This document shows positions 1 through 11,394 of a stretch of 64,000 nucleotides of DNA, one piece after another. Position 1 is the stretch's first letter. The number at the start of each line of letters is the position of its first letter. The position numbers were made by a program, and so were the translations under genes. The DNA is from Neocallimastix lanati (nom. inval.) (taxonomy: Eukaryota; Neocallimastigomycota; Neocallimastigomycetes; Neocallimastigales; Neocallimastigaceae): the NCBI GenBank assembly GCA_016946835.1, contig JACVTC010000003.1:1191001-1255000 (forward strand). The letters run 5' to 3'. The notes under the pieces are model-generated. The model made no database searches. It was not told the DNA's origin and worked only from the letters and a program-made list of their open reading frames with translations.

Positions 1-271
1 ATTTATATATTAAATACAATAATTTACTATTAAAAGCGAGCTTTTACGGTTACTCCTTAAAATTAACATTTATAAAAACATATTCTTAATGTTATTTTAT
101 TTTATTTTATTTTTTTTTTTTTAAAAAAAAAAAGTATAAAAATAATTTAATAATAATAAAATTATAAAACATAAAAATAAAAATAAAAGTAATTTTAAAT
201 ATAATGCCAAAATTGAAAGATTGAAAGTTAATTATAAAATTATGTTATGGAAATTATTTCTACTAAAAAGT
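1..271. other. AT-rich left flank, no gene seen
   Basis: The sequence is A/T-rich with poly(T) and poly(A) runs near 112-133. No coding region or RNA gene is visible. It ends at the left target-site duplication of the LINE that follows. Confidence 0.6.
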
Positions 272-280
272 AAATAATGT

Positions 281-282
<2 letters not shown>

Positions 283-315
<33 letters not shown>

Positions 316-3300
316 CTAGGAATAAACTTTATTTAATAATATTTTTTTAAAAAATACATGAAATTTAAATACATGAAATTATTTTTTATATTAATATTAA
401 AAAACTACGTTATGAGATTCGAGGACGAAAAGGCCTCTAACTCTTCCCATTCATCGAAGATAACTCCATGTGGATGAAAATTATCATTCGAATCTGTATC
501 AGAATTTCTTCTTTGCCTTATCGTTACGACGTCGACACTCTTGACAACGGTAGGTCTAACACTATACAAATCGATCATGGTGTAAAAATCACCAATCACA
601 ATAGGCATAACGTTAGTAAGGAATTCCGCAAGCCCCACAAAATATGAAATCGGGAAAGAAGACTCGTTCGAAGGTGATTGAAAAATATTATTAATATATC
701 GCCTTCTTTCCCCCGAGCCGATCTTTAAGATTTCAAATACTGCATTTCCGCCAAGAAGGAGACACAGCACGTAAAAATTGATATTATCATCAAAATCTTC
801 CTCTTTATCATCAGGAATGTTCAATGATTTCTCATGAACAATTAGAGAAAAATTAATAAAAATTTCATCAACAAAGGGAATGAAATGTTGCCTGAATTCT
901 TCAAATTTAGGACATAAAAGTATCCAGTGTGTAAAACTAGGTATGCTGTTACTCTCACCACAACAAGGGCAGTATGTTGGGCAATTTTCTGATACTAGAT
1001 TACTTTTAACATACGTTTTTACATCAAATTTGAATCCACATTTAATTCGTCCAATCCAAAAAAATCCAAGAGAAAATTGTGAATATTTAAGTGATAGACG
1101 TTGAATAAATTTTTTAAAACCAAATTTAAATTTCTTGTATTTTGTAGATCTGATCGCAGGAGTGCTTGAATAATGAATATTTTCCCAGTAAAACTTCCTT
1201 ATTTCTCCAGGAAGTTTATTATTGTGCTTGTGTACTGCTAAACTCCGTGCTTTTTTCGTCCATGAATAGTGAGAAAGTGTAGGTATATTTTTGACTAAAT
1301 GAGAAATAATACAAGAAGAATCTTTCCACTTTTTAAAGCATCGAATCATCGCCTTAGCACAAAAACTAGCTATAGGAGGAATAGAAAGTTCCTTAGACAT
1401 ATTGTAAATTGAAGTATTGGAGGTTTTATTTTTAAACCCGAAACTCCAGTACAAACCTCGATTAAAAGCAGTTTGAGCTTTTTCAGTATTCTTTTTATTT
1501 GAACCAAGTAAGGGAGCATAATAAAGAACTGAGCTAAGGACAAAAGAAACTAGTATACGAGTTTTAAAGTAGAAAGGAACATTCCTATTGGTTAAAAATC
1601 TAAAGAAAGAGTTAACTGTATAATTAATTTTACTATTCATCTTAGCAATAATAGGTTTTAAATCCAACGATTCATTAAAAGGTATACCAAGATATGTATA
1701 TTGATTAGTGCTTGGTATATAGTTCATACCAAGTCTAAATGTAGGATTTTCATAATGTCTTGAAGGAATAAAATTCTTTGATTTAACAACTAGTGTAGCG
1801 CATTTATTGATTCCAAAGGTCATTTCATTTTTAATACCCCAATCATGAGCAATATTCAAAAGGTTTTTAAGTGAAGATTTTGTAGGAGCTAATAATACAA
1901 TATCATCAGCAAATAATCCACCACAACACTTTTTCTTTTCAGTAATCACACCATATCTTTTACATTTATCAAAAATATCATTGATAAATATATTGAATAA
2001 AATAGGTGAGAGCGGACACCCTTGGCGAACACCACGGTGTATTGGAAATTCTTTTGAAAGTTTACCATTAAAGTTTGCACGAGCTTTCGAGGTAAGGTAT
2101 AGATTAGTAATGAATTGAAGGCATTTACCACGAATACCAAGATTATTTAGTTTAGTAAGTATATTGTAAATTGGAACTGAATCATAAGCTTTTTTAAGGT
2201 CAAGAAAGGCAAGAAAGGTAAATTTATCCTTAAATTTTCTTCTTTGACAAATTTCACGAATGGATACAAATAAACTAATACATTCTTCTTTATTTCTAAA
2301 ACCAAACTGTTCTGGTCTAATTATTCCATTAGAAAAAGCATAGTCCGATATTCTTTTAGTGACAATTTTTGATAGAATTTTTAAACCTACATTGATGAGT
2401 GAAATACCACGATAATTATTACAATCTGAAAGATCCCCTTTTTTAGGAATAGAAACAATAGAAGCAGAGTTCCATTCATTAGGAAAGTCACCATCCCAAA
2501 TTTTATTAAAAAGTAATAACAGACACTTTGCACAATCGGAATAAGTAACCTCTTGATTAGAGTCATCCTGAGAAGAATTTCTACTCTCAGAATTAAAAAA
2601 TGCTTTAAAAAATTCTGTAGGTATACCATCAGGACCAGGTGCTTTGTTATTTTTCATAGAAAGAACAGTTGAATGAATTTCTGACATGGAAATAGGTTGA
2701 TTAATATCCCATGATTCCTGAGGAGTAGAAGAATTATTAAGTATTCTTTTCCAATAATTTTCATTAAGACTGTGACCAGTTATATCAGAAGCAAGTTCTT
2801 CATAGTGTTCTGCAAAACGATTGAGTTGATCTTCTTGGGATACTAGAACATTACCTTCTTTATCTTTAATGTATACAGGTGATTGGGAAGGAGAGTAAGA
2901 AGGTTTAGAAATTTTCTTAAGTCCAGACCAACCACGCTGGGCATCATTTTTTAAGAAACATTCGCCGATGGAATGAATCAAATTTTTAAATCTAATATTC
3001 CTAATATTTCTTTTAATACTAATGATATAATCAGAAAGAACTCTATATTCTTTTGAGAGATCACAAAATTCTTGAAGATTTGACAAATCATTACGAAGTT
3101 TAAAATTTTTAATCCTTTTATAAAATACATGTTTTTCATGTGATAATTTCTTAATATAAGCAGGACAATGGAACGCTGAACCCTGTAAATTTGTAGGAAC
3201 TCTTGCTTGAATGTCATCGCCTATTTTATTTGCTGTGTCAAGAAGTTTTTTAACCATTGTATTAGAGTCTAGATTATCATTATGTTCAAATTCATCCAGT

Positions 3301-5217
3301 AAACATGTGAATTTATTATGAGAGAAGATTGCTTCACGTTTATCCCTACAAATTCGATTAGACCACTTAATTTGTTTATCCCGAGGGGGAGTAACAAAAC
3401 CATCAGGAGATATTTTTTTACAAGAAAGAATAAGTGGTAAATGGTCAGAGATGTCATTAAAAGAGTAGCATACAGAAGCAATATTCAGATAATTTCTTAA
3501 TTTATCGTTCACTACTATAAAATCAATACAAGAATTCTTTCCACCATTAGACCAAGTAAATTGATGACCAACCATATCCATAACAAACCATTGAGGGGAA
3601 ATTCTAAGAATAAGATCTATGAGTTGTTGCTTAGTCATATTGAAATCACCAACAATAGCCGAAGGGTTATTCTGATGGTTCTTGAGCCAATTAGCAAAAT
3701 CAGTTTCCGCTTTTTCTCTAGAGTCTTTGTGTTTTTTGCTAGGGATGTAAATGTTCCCTAAAGAACATCTGACACCCCAAAAAGAGAATATATTTACTGA
3801 GAGTATATATCTATATTCAAAATCATCATTAGTGAATTGGCAGGAGGAGTGCACACCTATATAAAGGCCCCTCATACCAGGGATTTTTTTGTCCGCACGT
3901 CTCAGTACTGTTCTATAATGATTAAGGAATGGATATGAGTTAGAAAAGGAGTTAAGGAATGAACTATTACCGACTTCTTGAAGACAAATACAAATAGGAT
4001 TAAAGATTGAATTAAAATTGGTAAGTCCGTCACGTTTTTCAGAATTCCAACCATTTATGTTCCAGCTAATACAGAGGTTGAAATATTTAGTATTCGAGAA
4101 AGGGTTAGCATACAGGAGGCTTTCAGAGATGGGGATTGAGGGTTCAGAATAATACCTGGTTCTATTATGATTAACATTGCTAAATGTGCGTATCCTTGAA
4201 GTAATCTTCCATTTTATTCTTTTAACAGGTAAGTGCTTAGTAATCAAATAAATAACCTTCAAATAATCAGTACAATTATTATAGTTAACTCTTAGGATGA
4301 AGTAGTTTTCCATATTAATATAGTGTTTTTTAACGATTCCATGAATAACTTCATTACAATTTGATATCTTTTTGCTTAAAAATTCCCATAGTCTACTTTC
4401 AGTCCAAGATTCAAGATCATGAATGAAAATTAAAACAAATTTATCATGGTCAGGACCATAAAGTCGCAGACCTCTTCGTATAGTTGACATAATAAAATAA
4501 AAAACTTATCTATATTAATAAAAGGTAAGTGTAATATAAAAATAAAAAAATAAAATTAGTAAAAAATTAAAAAATTAAAAAAAATAAAAATTTATTGCTG
4601 TTTTCTTCTCTTTCGTGTATATTGTTTGCTAAAACTTGTTTGTTATTCTTTCTATTTGTGTTGACTAGTTTTTAATTAATGATTTTCAATTATAAATTCC
4701 TGTTTTATGTAAAAATTTCTGTAAAATAATCATATATAATATAAAATTTAAATGTTAATGAAATAATAGTTGTGAAAAACTATAAAAAGATTCCCATCCG
4801 TTAAATAATGTCTCAAACACAAGCTTTGGAGTGAATCAATCTCCTACATTTCCATTTTACAATAGCTACATGAGAGTATAAATAATACTATAGAAAAAAA
4901 CATATACAAAATAATGCTAAAGTAAAAAATACAATAGATTCATTACAATGATAATATGTAGAAACTACATGATATTATTAATTATACAACTCCAATGTTA
5001 CTACATATCCAGTTTAAGACATTATAGAACCTCAAGTTCACTTTCTACAGTCTTCCAGTATTCCAGATTTCTCTCTTCGTACTAGAAGCCACTTTAGAAA
5101 GGATAACCATTGATTATCATCAGAATCACAGAAAGCTGTAATTAGTACACCTGATATAGGTTATTCCTTTTCCATCAACCCTCCATGGACCTGGAAAAAC
5201 AGTCCACTTCATTGGGG
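283..5217 (-). mobile_element. Full-length non-LTR retrotransposon (APE-type LINE), apparently intact
   Basis: In minus orientation the element has a 5' UTR of about 0.73 kb (4491-5217), one long ORF (405-4490), a 92-bp 3' UTR and a 30-nt poly(A) tail (T run 283-312 on the plus strand). An AATAAA signal (328-333, minus) lies about 15 nt before the tail. The direct repeat AAATAATGTGGT occurs at 272-283 and 5218-5229, directly outside both ends, and fits a target-site duplication; its last T is shared with the tail. The 5' UTR call is supported by a decayed relative at 11395-13150, which keeps similarity upstream of the ORF (compare 4826-4850 with 13009-13031). The element is visibly richer in G/C than its flanks, as expected of a recent insertion. 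Confidence 0.9.
405..4490 (-). CDS. LINE ORF: AP endonuclease, reverse transcriptase and C-terminal zinc knuckle
   Basis: This 1361-residue retrotransposon polyprotein nicks target DNA and reverse transcribes its own RNA. Residues 1-135 are a leader I do not recognise. The apurinic-type endonuclease spans about 138-356: SWNINGW (Asn144), ICLQEVG (Glu172), GDFN (Asp282, Asn284) and SDH (His350). The reverse transcriptase spans about 590-900: KAPGPDGIP, IPKKGD...NYRGIS, EQFGFR, FLDLKKAYD (Asp764), GVRQGCPLSP and the catalytic FADD (Asp862-Asp863). A Cys-rich knuckle (CPTYCPCCGE then His, Cys) sits near residue 1170. No RNase H motif and no separate gag-like ORF1 are seen. All endonuclease and RT catalytic residues are present with no stop, so the copy may be mobile. 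The clade (Tad1, jockey or L1-like) needs a tree. Confidence 0.93.
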   Translation of the reverse strand: MSTIRRGLRLYGPDHDKFVLIFIHDLESWTESRLWEFLSKKISNCNEVIHGIVKKHYINMENYFILRVNYNNCTDYLKVIYLITKHLPVKRIKWKITSRIRTFSNVNHNRTRYYSEPSIPISESLLYANPFSNTKYFNLCISWNINGWNSEKRDGLTNFNSIFNPICICLQEVGNSSFLNSFSNSYPFLNHYRTVLRRADKKIPGMRGLYIGVHSSCQFTNDDFEYRYILSVNIFSFWGVRCSLGNIYIPSKKHKDSREKAETDFANWLKNHQNNPSAIVGDFNMTKQQLIDLILRISPQWFVMDMVGHQFTWSNGGKNSCIDFIVVNDKLRNYLNIASVCYSFNDISDHLPLILSCKKISPDGFVTPPRDKQIKWSNRICRDKREAIFSHNKFTCLLDEFEHNDNLDSNTMVKKLLDTANKIGDDIQARVPTNLQGSAFHCPAYIKKLSHEKHVFYKRIKNFKLRNDLSNLQEFCDLSKEYRVLSDYIISIKRNIRNIRFKNLIHSIGECFLKNDAQRGWSGLKKISKPSYSPSQSPVYIKDKEGNVLVSQEDQLNRFAEHYEELASDITGHSLNENYWKRILNNSSTPQESWDINQPISMSEIHSTVLSMKNNKAPGPDGIPTEFFKAFFNSESRNSSQDDSNQEVTYSDCAKCLLLLFNKIWDGDFPNEWNSASIVSIPKKGDLSDCNNYRGISLINVGLKILSKIVTKRISDYAFSNGIIRPEQFGFRNKEECISLFVSIREICQRRKFKDKFTFLAFLDLKKAYDSVPIYNILTKLNNLGIRGKCLQFITNLYLTSKARANFNGKLSKEFPIHRGVRQGCPLSPILFNIFINDIFDKCKRYGVITEKKKCCGGLFADDIVLLAPTKSSLKNLLNIAHDWGIKNEMTFGINKCATLVVKSKNFIPSRHYENPTFRLGMNYIPSTNQYTYLGIPFNESLDLKPIIAKMNSKINYTVNSFFRFLTNRNVPFYFKTRILVSFVLSSVLYYAPLLGSNKKNTEKAQTAFNRGLYWSFGFKNKTSNTSIYNMSKELSIPPIASFCAKAMIRCFKKWKDSSCIISHLVKNIPTLSHYSWTKKARSLAVHKHNNKLPGEIRKFYWENIHYSSTPAIRSTKYKKFKFGFKKFIQRLSLKYSQFSLGFFWIGRIKCGFKFDVKTYVKSNLVSENCPTYCPCCGESNSIPSFTHWILLCPKFEEFRQHFIPFVDEIFINFSLIVHEKSLNIPDDKEEDFDDNINFYVLCLLLGGNAVFEILKIGSGERRRYINNIFQSPSNESSFPISYFVGLAEFLTNVMPIVIGDFYTMIDLYSVRPTVVKSVDVVTIRQRRNSDTDSNDNFHPHGVIFDEWEELEAFSSSNLIT

Positions 5218-5270
5218 AAATAATGTGGTGTATTTACAATACTCTCTCTCTTAAAGCTAAAAGTAATATT

Positions 5271-5281
5271 ATTATGAGAGA

Positions 5282-5332
<51 letters not shown>

Positions 5333-5391
5333 CAGGGAAGAGAATACACTTTCATAACTTTTTCATAACTTTATTAAATTATGAGAGATCT
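5271..5391 (-). mobile_element. Extremely 5'-truncated LINE insertion with 14-bp target duplication
   Basis: A 46-nt T run (poly(A) on the minus strand) is followed by about 48 bp beginning AGACAGGGAAGAG. This resembles the 3' terminus of the neighbouring full-length element, which begins AGACTAGGAATAA after its T run. Perfect direct repeats ATTATGAGAGATCT flank it at 5271-5284 and 5378-5391. The structure (tail, short 3' end, target duplication) is that of target-primed reverse transcription that stopped after a few dozen bases. Confidence 0.85.
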
Positions 5392-5990
5392 AATATTTTA
5401 AGAAACAAAATACATAAAAAGTTTAAATAAATAATACTTTTAATTTACTTTTACATAGTGAAGGTTCAATGTAAAGTAAAAATAAAAAGATTTACCAAAC
5501 AGTGTAACCATAATTATATTAATTATATATTATATAACACATTTTATTTTAATAAAAAAACAATTTTTTATTTTTTTTCTTTTTTTTTTTTTTTTTTTTT
5601 TTTTTATTTTTTTATTTTATTAATTTTATTAAAATAAAAAAAAAATTATTATTATTATTATTATTATTTTTATTTTTTTTTTAATTTACTTTTTATGTTA
5701 TCTTCGAATGTTACATTTAAAAAATTATAAAAAATACATTAATTTCTTTTATATTTTACTCTTAATTTTTATTTTATTTTATTTTATTATTATGGTAATA
5801 TTATCTTGGAATTTGAAATAAAAAAAAATATATATATAAAAAAAAAAAAAATTATATAAGAAAAAAATTATTATTATTTTTTTCTAAATTTTCTTTTTCT
5901 TTTTTCTTTTTTATTTTTAACCCTTTTAATTTAATAATGGTTAAAATTTGATATGTGTATTAATGAAATAAAATATCCGCTTTAACTTAT
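5392..5990. other. AT-rich intergenic sequence downstream of ThrRS
   Basis: Poly(T), poly(A) and short ATT runs occur here (for example 5648-5668). The ThrRS transcript must end in this stretch, but no single processing signal stands out among the many A/T-rich hexamers. No gene is seen. Confidence 0.5.
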
Positions 5991-8870
5991 TTAGTTAATC
6001 TTGTTAAGAAGACTCTTACTCTTACGAAGTTCATCTAACTTTTGAATCATTTCATCTAATGGTCTAGTTTGACCCTTGAACTTAGTTTCCTTATCATCTC
6101 TGATACGAACGTTAACACTGTTAGTTTCCTTTTCTTCACCACCAACAACAAAGATAAAGTTCCATTGAGCAAGTTCAGCATTTCTGATCTTCTTATTTAA
6201 GGTAAGGTCAGAGTTATCAACTTCAGCTTCAAAACCTTCGTTGAAAAGTTTGTCTCTAACTTCTTGGGCATAGTCAGCAAAGACCTTAGAAATTGGAATA
6301 ACAATAACTTGACGTGGAGAAATCCAGAATGGCCACTTTCCACCAAAGTTTTCAGTTAAAATAGCCATGAAACGTTCAACACTACCGAGAATAGCACGGT
6401 GAATAATAACTGGTCTTTCGAATGGAGATTCTGGGTTTTCACCATGGTATTTAAGGTTGAAACGTTCTGGTAATTGGAAATCAAGTTGGATAGTAGCACA
6501 TTGGTGACGACGACGAAGAGCATCAGAAATGGTAATATCGATCTTTGGACCATAGAAAGCACCATCTCCTGGGTTAATTTCCCATGGGTAACCGAAACCA
6601 TCAAGAGCTTCAGCTAACATAGATTCAGCTTTTTCCCAAGTAGCAATTTCACCTAAGTATTTGTCTGGACGGGTGGAAAGCTTTAAGGAGAATGTGAAGT
6701 CGAAGATAGCATAAGTATCCTTTAAGAACTTAAGACAAGAATCCATTTCACTCTTTAATTGATCCATTCTACAGAAAATGTGAGCATCATCTTGTTGGAA
6801 TCTTCTAACACGAGTTAAACCAGTTAATGCACCAGAGTATTCGTTTCTGTGAAGAACACCGAAATCAGCCATACGGATTGGAAGATCTCTGTAAGATCTT
6901 TCACGGTGAGCGAACATAAGACAGTGACCTGGACAATTCATTGGCTTAAGAGCATACTTATCTTTTTCAACTTCAAATGAGAACATGTTTTCTTCATAGT
7001 TGGCCCAGTGACCAGAAGTTTCCCATAACTTAATGTTGTAAATATTTGGAGTAACAACTTCAGAGAAGCCACGTTTTCTGTATTCAGTTCTTTGCATATC
7101 GACTAATTTGTTGTAAATCTTAGTACCATATGGAGTGAAGAAACAACTACCTGGTGATAATTCGTGGAAGAAGAATAAATCTTGATTCTATACATTACAT
7201 CAGCATAAAAAAAATTTAAAATAAAAAAATAATTAATAATTATATTTTGATTTCTAAATTTTTTACTATTATAAATAAAAAAATATATTTTAAAATAACA
7301 ATATTATTTATTTTAATAACTTACTAAACCAATACGTCTGTGGTCTCTCTTGGCAGCTTCTTCTAAGAAGTGAATATGTTCCTTCATTTGCTTGTTGTCT
7401 GGGAAAGCAACACCATAAATACGTTGAAGAGAATCGTTCTTAGCATCACCTAAGAAATAAGAAGCAGAGTTCTTCATAATCTTGAAAGCCTTAATTCTAC
7501 CTAAGTCTGGTAAATGTGGACCTAAACATAAATCAATTAAAGTACCACATCTGTAAACAGTACTGCAAGTACCATCAGCAACCTTACTGTCAACAATGTG
7601 ACTCTTGTATTTGTTATCCTAAAGAAAAAATATGCAATTAAAATAATAAAATAATTTAATATTTCAATTAAAAATTTCTTTAATAAAACAAACAAAATTA
7701 AATATATTTTTTCACACACCTTGAAAAGTTCTAATAATTGAGCCTTAGTAAGAACACAACGTTCGAATGGAACCTTTTCCTTAATAGCTTTGTTAGCCAT
7801 TTGTTCTAAAACCTTATAATCAGCTTGAGTAACAGCCCTTTTATTTTATAAAAAATTATTTAATAACAATATAATTAATAACAATTAATAAAATTAAATT
7901 TTTTATATAAAAAAATTAAAGTAATCAAAATTAATAATTTTAAAAATAAAGTAATTACTTTTCAGTAGCCATTTCATAGTAGAAACCATCATCAATTGGT
8001 GGACCAACACAAAGTTTAGCTTGATAGTAAACTTCAGCAACCATACCTAATAAGTGAGCAGATGAGTGCCAGAAAACTCTGTGACCTTTTTTTTATAGAT
8101 TAAATTTTTATTCGTTTTATTATAATACATAATTTATTATTAATATAAAAATTTTATATAAAATAATTTTTTTAAAAAGAAAAAAAAAAGTTGTATTTTT
8201 AATATAAATATTTACCATCTGGATTAGTGAAATCAACTAATTCTAAAGAACAAGATTTTTCTAATGGTCTGGTAAGATCATACATTTCACCATCGACCTT
8301 TATTAAATTATTTTAATTTTATAATAAATAAATAAATTACTTACAATCTTAATAAACTGATTAAGAATAATGTGTATATATATATTACCTTAGCAGCAGT
8401 AACCTTCTTAGCAAGAGAGTTACTAATCTTAGAAGCAATATCTAATGGAGTAGTTTCATAGGAAACACCTTCCATAGTCTTACCATCTGGAAGAGTAATA
8501 GTGATACTTTCCTTTGGCTTGCCTTATTAAATAATTTATTTTATTAATTTTTTTTTAAGAAATATAATAAATTTATTGATTTATTATTTCATTATTTTAT
8601 TTATATATTATTAAAATATTGATAATAAATTATTGATTAAAATAATTTTTATTGTTATTTTTGTTGAAATTTTAAATTTGTTAAAAAAATAATAAAAATT
8701 ATATATATAAATAATATATACATATTTGAAAAAAATTATTATTTAATATTAAATATTTTTATATTTTATTATATTGTATATTTACTAGCTATTTCAGCAT
8801 CATATTCAGCCTTAAATTTTTCATATAAGGCTAATCTGTCCTTAATATAAGCTGGAATTTCACCTTCCAT
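5991..8870 (-). CDS. THS1: Threonyl-tRNA synthetase, cytosolic type, 7 exons
   Basis: The enzyme charges tRNA-Thr with threonine. Exons on the minus strand in order are 8870-8786, 8522-8389, 8297-8216, 8085-7959, 7837-7720, 7618-7325 and 7187-5991. All introns are GT...AG, and they join to 2037 nt (678 residues plus stop). Domains in order: a short charged N-terminus; a TGS domain (about 31-95); the SAD editing domain with its HSSAH metal motif and later [14 protein letters not shown]; the class II core starting near KRDHRRIG, with [10 protein letters not shown], then motif 2 around [14 protein letters not shown]; and a C-terminal anticodon-binding domain after about residue 580. Length is normal for fungal cytosolic ThrRS. 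The start was chosen because it opens the TGS-containing exon and has A at -3. No mitochondrial presequence is seen. Exons are much less AT-rich than introns. The symbol follows the yeast orthologue. Confidence 0.94.
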
Positions 8871-9518
8871 TTTTTTTTTTATAATTTTTTAAAAATAATT
8901 TAAAGTAGTGAAAAAATAAAATAATAAAAAAATTTTTCTATATATATATGTTTTTAGTTTTTTTTTTATTAATACCTATATTATATATCATATATTATCC
9001 ATAAAAAAAATTATTTAATATTTATTATTTACTATATATATATTATTAATATTATTTTTTATATAATTTTTTTTCAAATTATCCGTATAATCATAAAAAA
9101 TTTTTTGATTTATTTAATATTTGATTGGCTCCATATTTTTACTCAATACTAAAATATATATTAATTGATTTATATCTTATAATATAATATTTTATAAAGA
9201 AAAAAAAAAAAAGAACTTTTACAAAAGATAATTGTACTACATTAATCGAATATTAAATACATTAAATTAATAATTTCAATTTTAAGATCTAAAGTTTATA
9301 ATAATGATCGAATCGATAATGTATACATTATTTATAGAAATATTCTTAAAAATTATATTATAAATTCAAATAAAAAAAAAAAAAAATTAATATTAAAATT
9401 TAAAAATTATAATTTAAATAATTAAGAAGTAATTTTTATTAATAATAAAAAAAAAATTTTTTTACCATTACAAGTATTATATAAATATTATATATATAAA
9501 GTTATTTTTTTTTTTTTA
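8871..9518. other. AT-rich sequence upstream of ThrRS
   Basis: This must contain the ThrRS promoter, which reads leftwards. Only A/T tracts are visible, with no recognisable box. No gene is seen. Confidence 0.45.
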
Positions 9519-9812
9519 CTTCCGGTGTGTACCGCACTTATATTCAGCCCTCTCAAGGGCATGGGAATTGAGGTAGTCACAACATTTCATGCTTTGCATA
9601 GATGGATATTGTCCCAGAAGGACGGCCTTACTGAGTATTCAGCATTGGCTCTCTGACGTGCATTTCAGTGCTGAAAATTTTCGAGTACTCTTTTACTCGG
9701 AGTGCTTCTCCAGTTCCTAACTTCAGTATAACCTAATCCAAAGATATGCACTAGAAATGTGTTACATTTCAGAACGAGGTTTATATATAGAAATTTAATT
9801 CGATATTTAACG
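9519..9812. other. GC-richer island of unknown nature (RNA gene or retroposon candidate)
   Basis: About 290 bp has roughly 40% G+C by eye inside sequence that is mostly A/T. It is bordered by a 13-nt T run on the left and T runs on the right (near 9818 and 9827). It has several short self-complementary segments, for example CGAGTACTC...ACTCG near 9682 and TTTCAGTGCTGAAA near 9663. Read on the minus strand, one frame is open for about 37 codons and ends just before an A run, which could be a decayed retroposon tail. I could not match it to U1-U6, U3, RNase P/MRP, SRP or 5S RNA. Confidence 0.4.
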
Positions 9813-10200
9813 CCCCATATTTTTAATTTTTTTTTTTTAAATAATTGTAAATAAATAAATAAATAAATAAATAAAACTGGAAATAAATATAAATATATAT
9901 AATAAAAGATTTCTCATAAACACTGAGTAAAATAATAAAAAATTATAATAAATGAATAAATAAATAAATAATAAATTATAAAAGATTAAAATAAATATTA
10001 TTAAATATTTTATTATTATTTTAAAAAAAAAAAAAAAAGTATATTTTTGAAATTAATTTTTTTTTTAATGTTTTAGCAAAAATACTAAAATATATCTTTA
10101 AAATTAAATATTATTAAATATTATTTTATTATTTTAATAAAAGATATTAAAATATAATTTTAACATTAAATATTATTTTTTTAAATAAAATATAATTAAT
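9813..10200. other. AT-rich intergenic sequence
   Basis: Short AAAT tandem runs occur here (9853-9880 and 9954-9972). There is nothing else I can support. Confidence 0.4.
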
Positions 10201-10621
10201 ATGAAATTAATGTTATCAACTATTATATGCATTTTATTATTAAATGTTGTAGGGATTCTATCTAATCCTACTAATTAAATAATATAAATAATACAATAGA
10301 TACTAATCTTTTTAACATTATAAATTTTGAAAGTGTTATTAAAACTCTATCAGAAAAAAATTTTACTTGAACAAGTGTTTATATGAAATATCTATTATTA
10401 AAAATAAGGATACTGAGATTAAATTAATTATAGATCAATTAGTTGATGAATATGAAGTACAAATAAGTAAATGTTTAATTAATAAGAAAAAAAGAAGCAA
10501 TGGCACTTGTTGTAATAGCTTCATATGTAGTAGCAGTTCATATAACTCTAGTAACAATTCCAGCTTGTCTTATAGTTTCAAGTATAACAGCTTATAAGTG
10601 TTGGAAAGAATATGGTTATTA
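10201..10621 (+). pseudogene. Decayed small secreted/membrane protein gene
   Basis: An ATG opens a clear signal peptide (MKLMLSTIICILLLNVVG) that stops after 25 codons. Reading then continues in shifted frames: an Asn-rich segment (about 10275-10365), a segment with two cysteines (from about 10367, NKCLYEISI...) and, after a third shift in the A run near 10490, a hydrophobic helix (MALVVIASYVVAV...) ending KCWKEYGY and a stop at 10619-10621. In order this is signal peptide, short ectodomain, transmembrane helix and a tiny tail, about 140 residues if whole. At least three frame breaks argue for a pseudogene. Introns are less likely because the gaps are only a few bases. The family is not recognised. 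Confidence 0.5.
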
Positions 10622-11053
10622 ATTTTAATAATTAAATAAATAAAATATTATTATAATATTTAATATATTTTTAAATCAAAGTAAATCATTATATTTATTA
10701 TATATAAATAGTAATTATTTTTATTACTTTTAAACATATTTTGTTTTATTTTCCATTTTACTATAATTTACATAATAATATTATATTTTAGTGTTTAAAG
10801 ATAACTAGCAATAATTAAATCTATATTGAAAGAAACAACTATTTTTATAATTAATATTTATATATAATCTAATGAATTTTATTTATTTACTAATTAATAT
10901 TTTTAATTTATTTAACCAAAACTTTATTGTATTATGAATATATATTATATGGATTTTAAGTTTTATACGAAAATTTTATAATTTTATAAAATTTAGTAAA
11001 AAGAGAAAAAAACCATTGTTTCAAATATTTTTTTTTTAAATATATATTTATAT

Positions 11054-11128
<75 letters not shown>

Positions 11129-11394
11129 TTTTGTTTTTGTTTTTGTTTTAAATATAACAATAATAATTAAATTTATTATTATTATTATTATTATTATTTT
11201 TTTTTTTTCAATAATAATAATTATCTTATTTTTGATTTTTTTATTATATTATCATAGTGTTAAAACAAGGAAAAAAAAATTATATTTATTATTAAGTCAA
11301 AACAATAATAATCTTTTTTTTTTTTTTTTTTTTTATTATTTTATTTTATTTTATTTTATTTTATTTTATTTTATTTTATTTTATTTTATTTTAA
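10622..11394. repeat. AT-rich intergenic sequence with a 70-nt T tract
   Basis: An uninterrupted run of 70 T spans 11058-11127. An ATT array lies near 11172-11198. A T run at 11315-11334 followed by ATTTT repeats (11335-11393) is the degraded tail of the LINE remnant to the right. Confidence 0.6.

Noticed and set aside
880-3761. Several small ORFs overlapping the LINE ORF on both strands
   Set aside because: They are out-of-frame or antisense shadows of the 1361-codon ORF.
4802-4811. TAAATAATGT as the right target duplication of the full-length LINE
   Set aside because: A decayed copy keeps similarity beyond this point, so it lies inside the 5' UTR. The longer match at 5218-5229 fits better.
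9519-9812. Assignment to U3, SRP RNA, RNase P or 18S fragment
   Set aside because: Only short words match (for example GTACACACCG). The conserved boxes of each RNA are missing.
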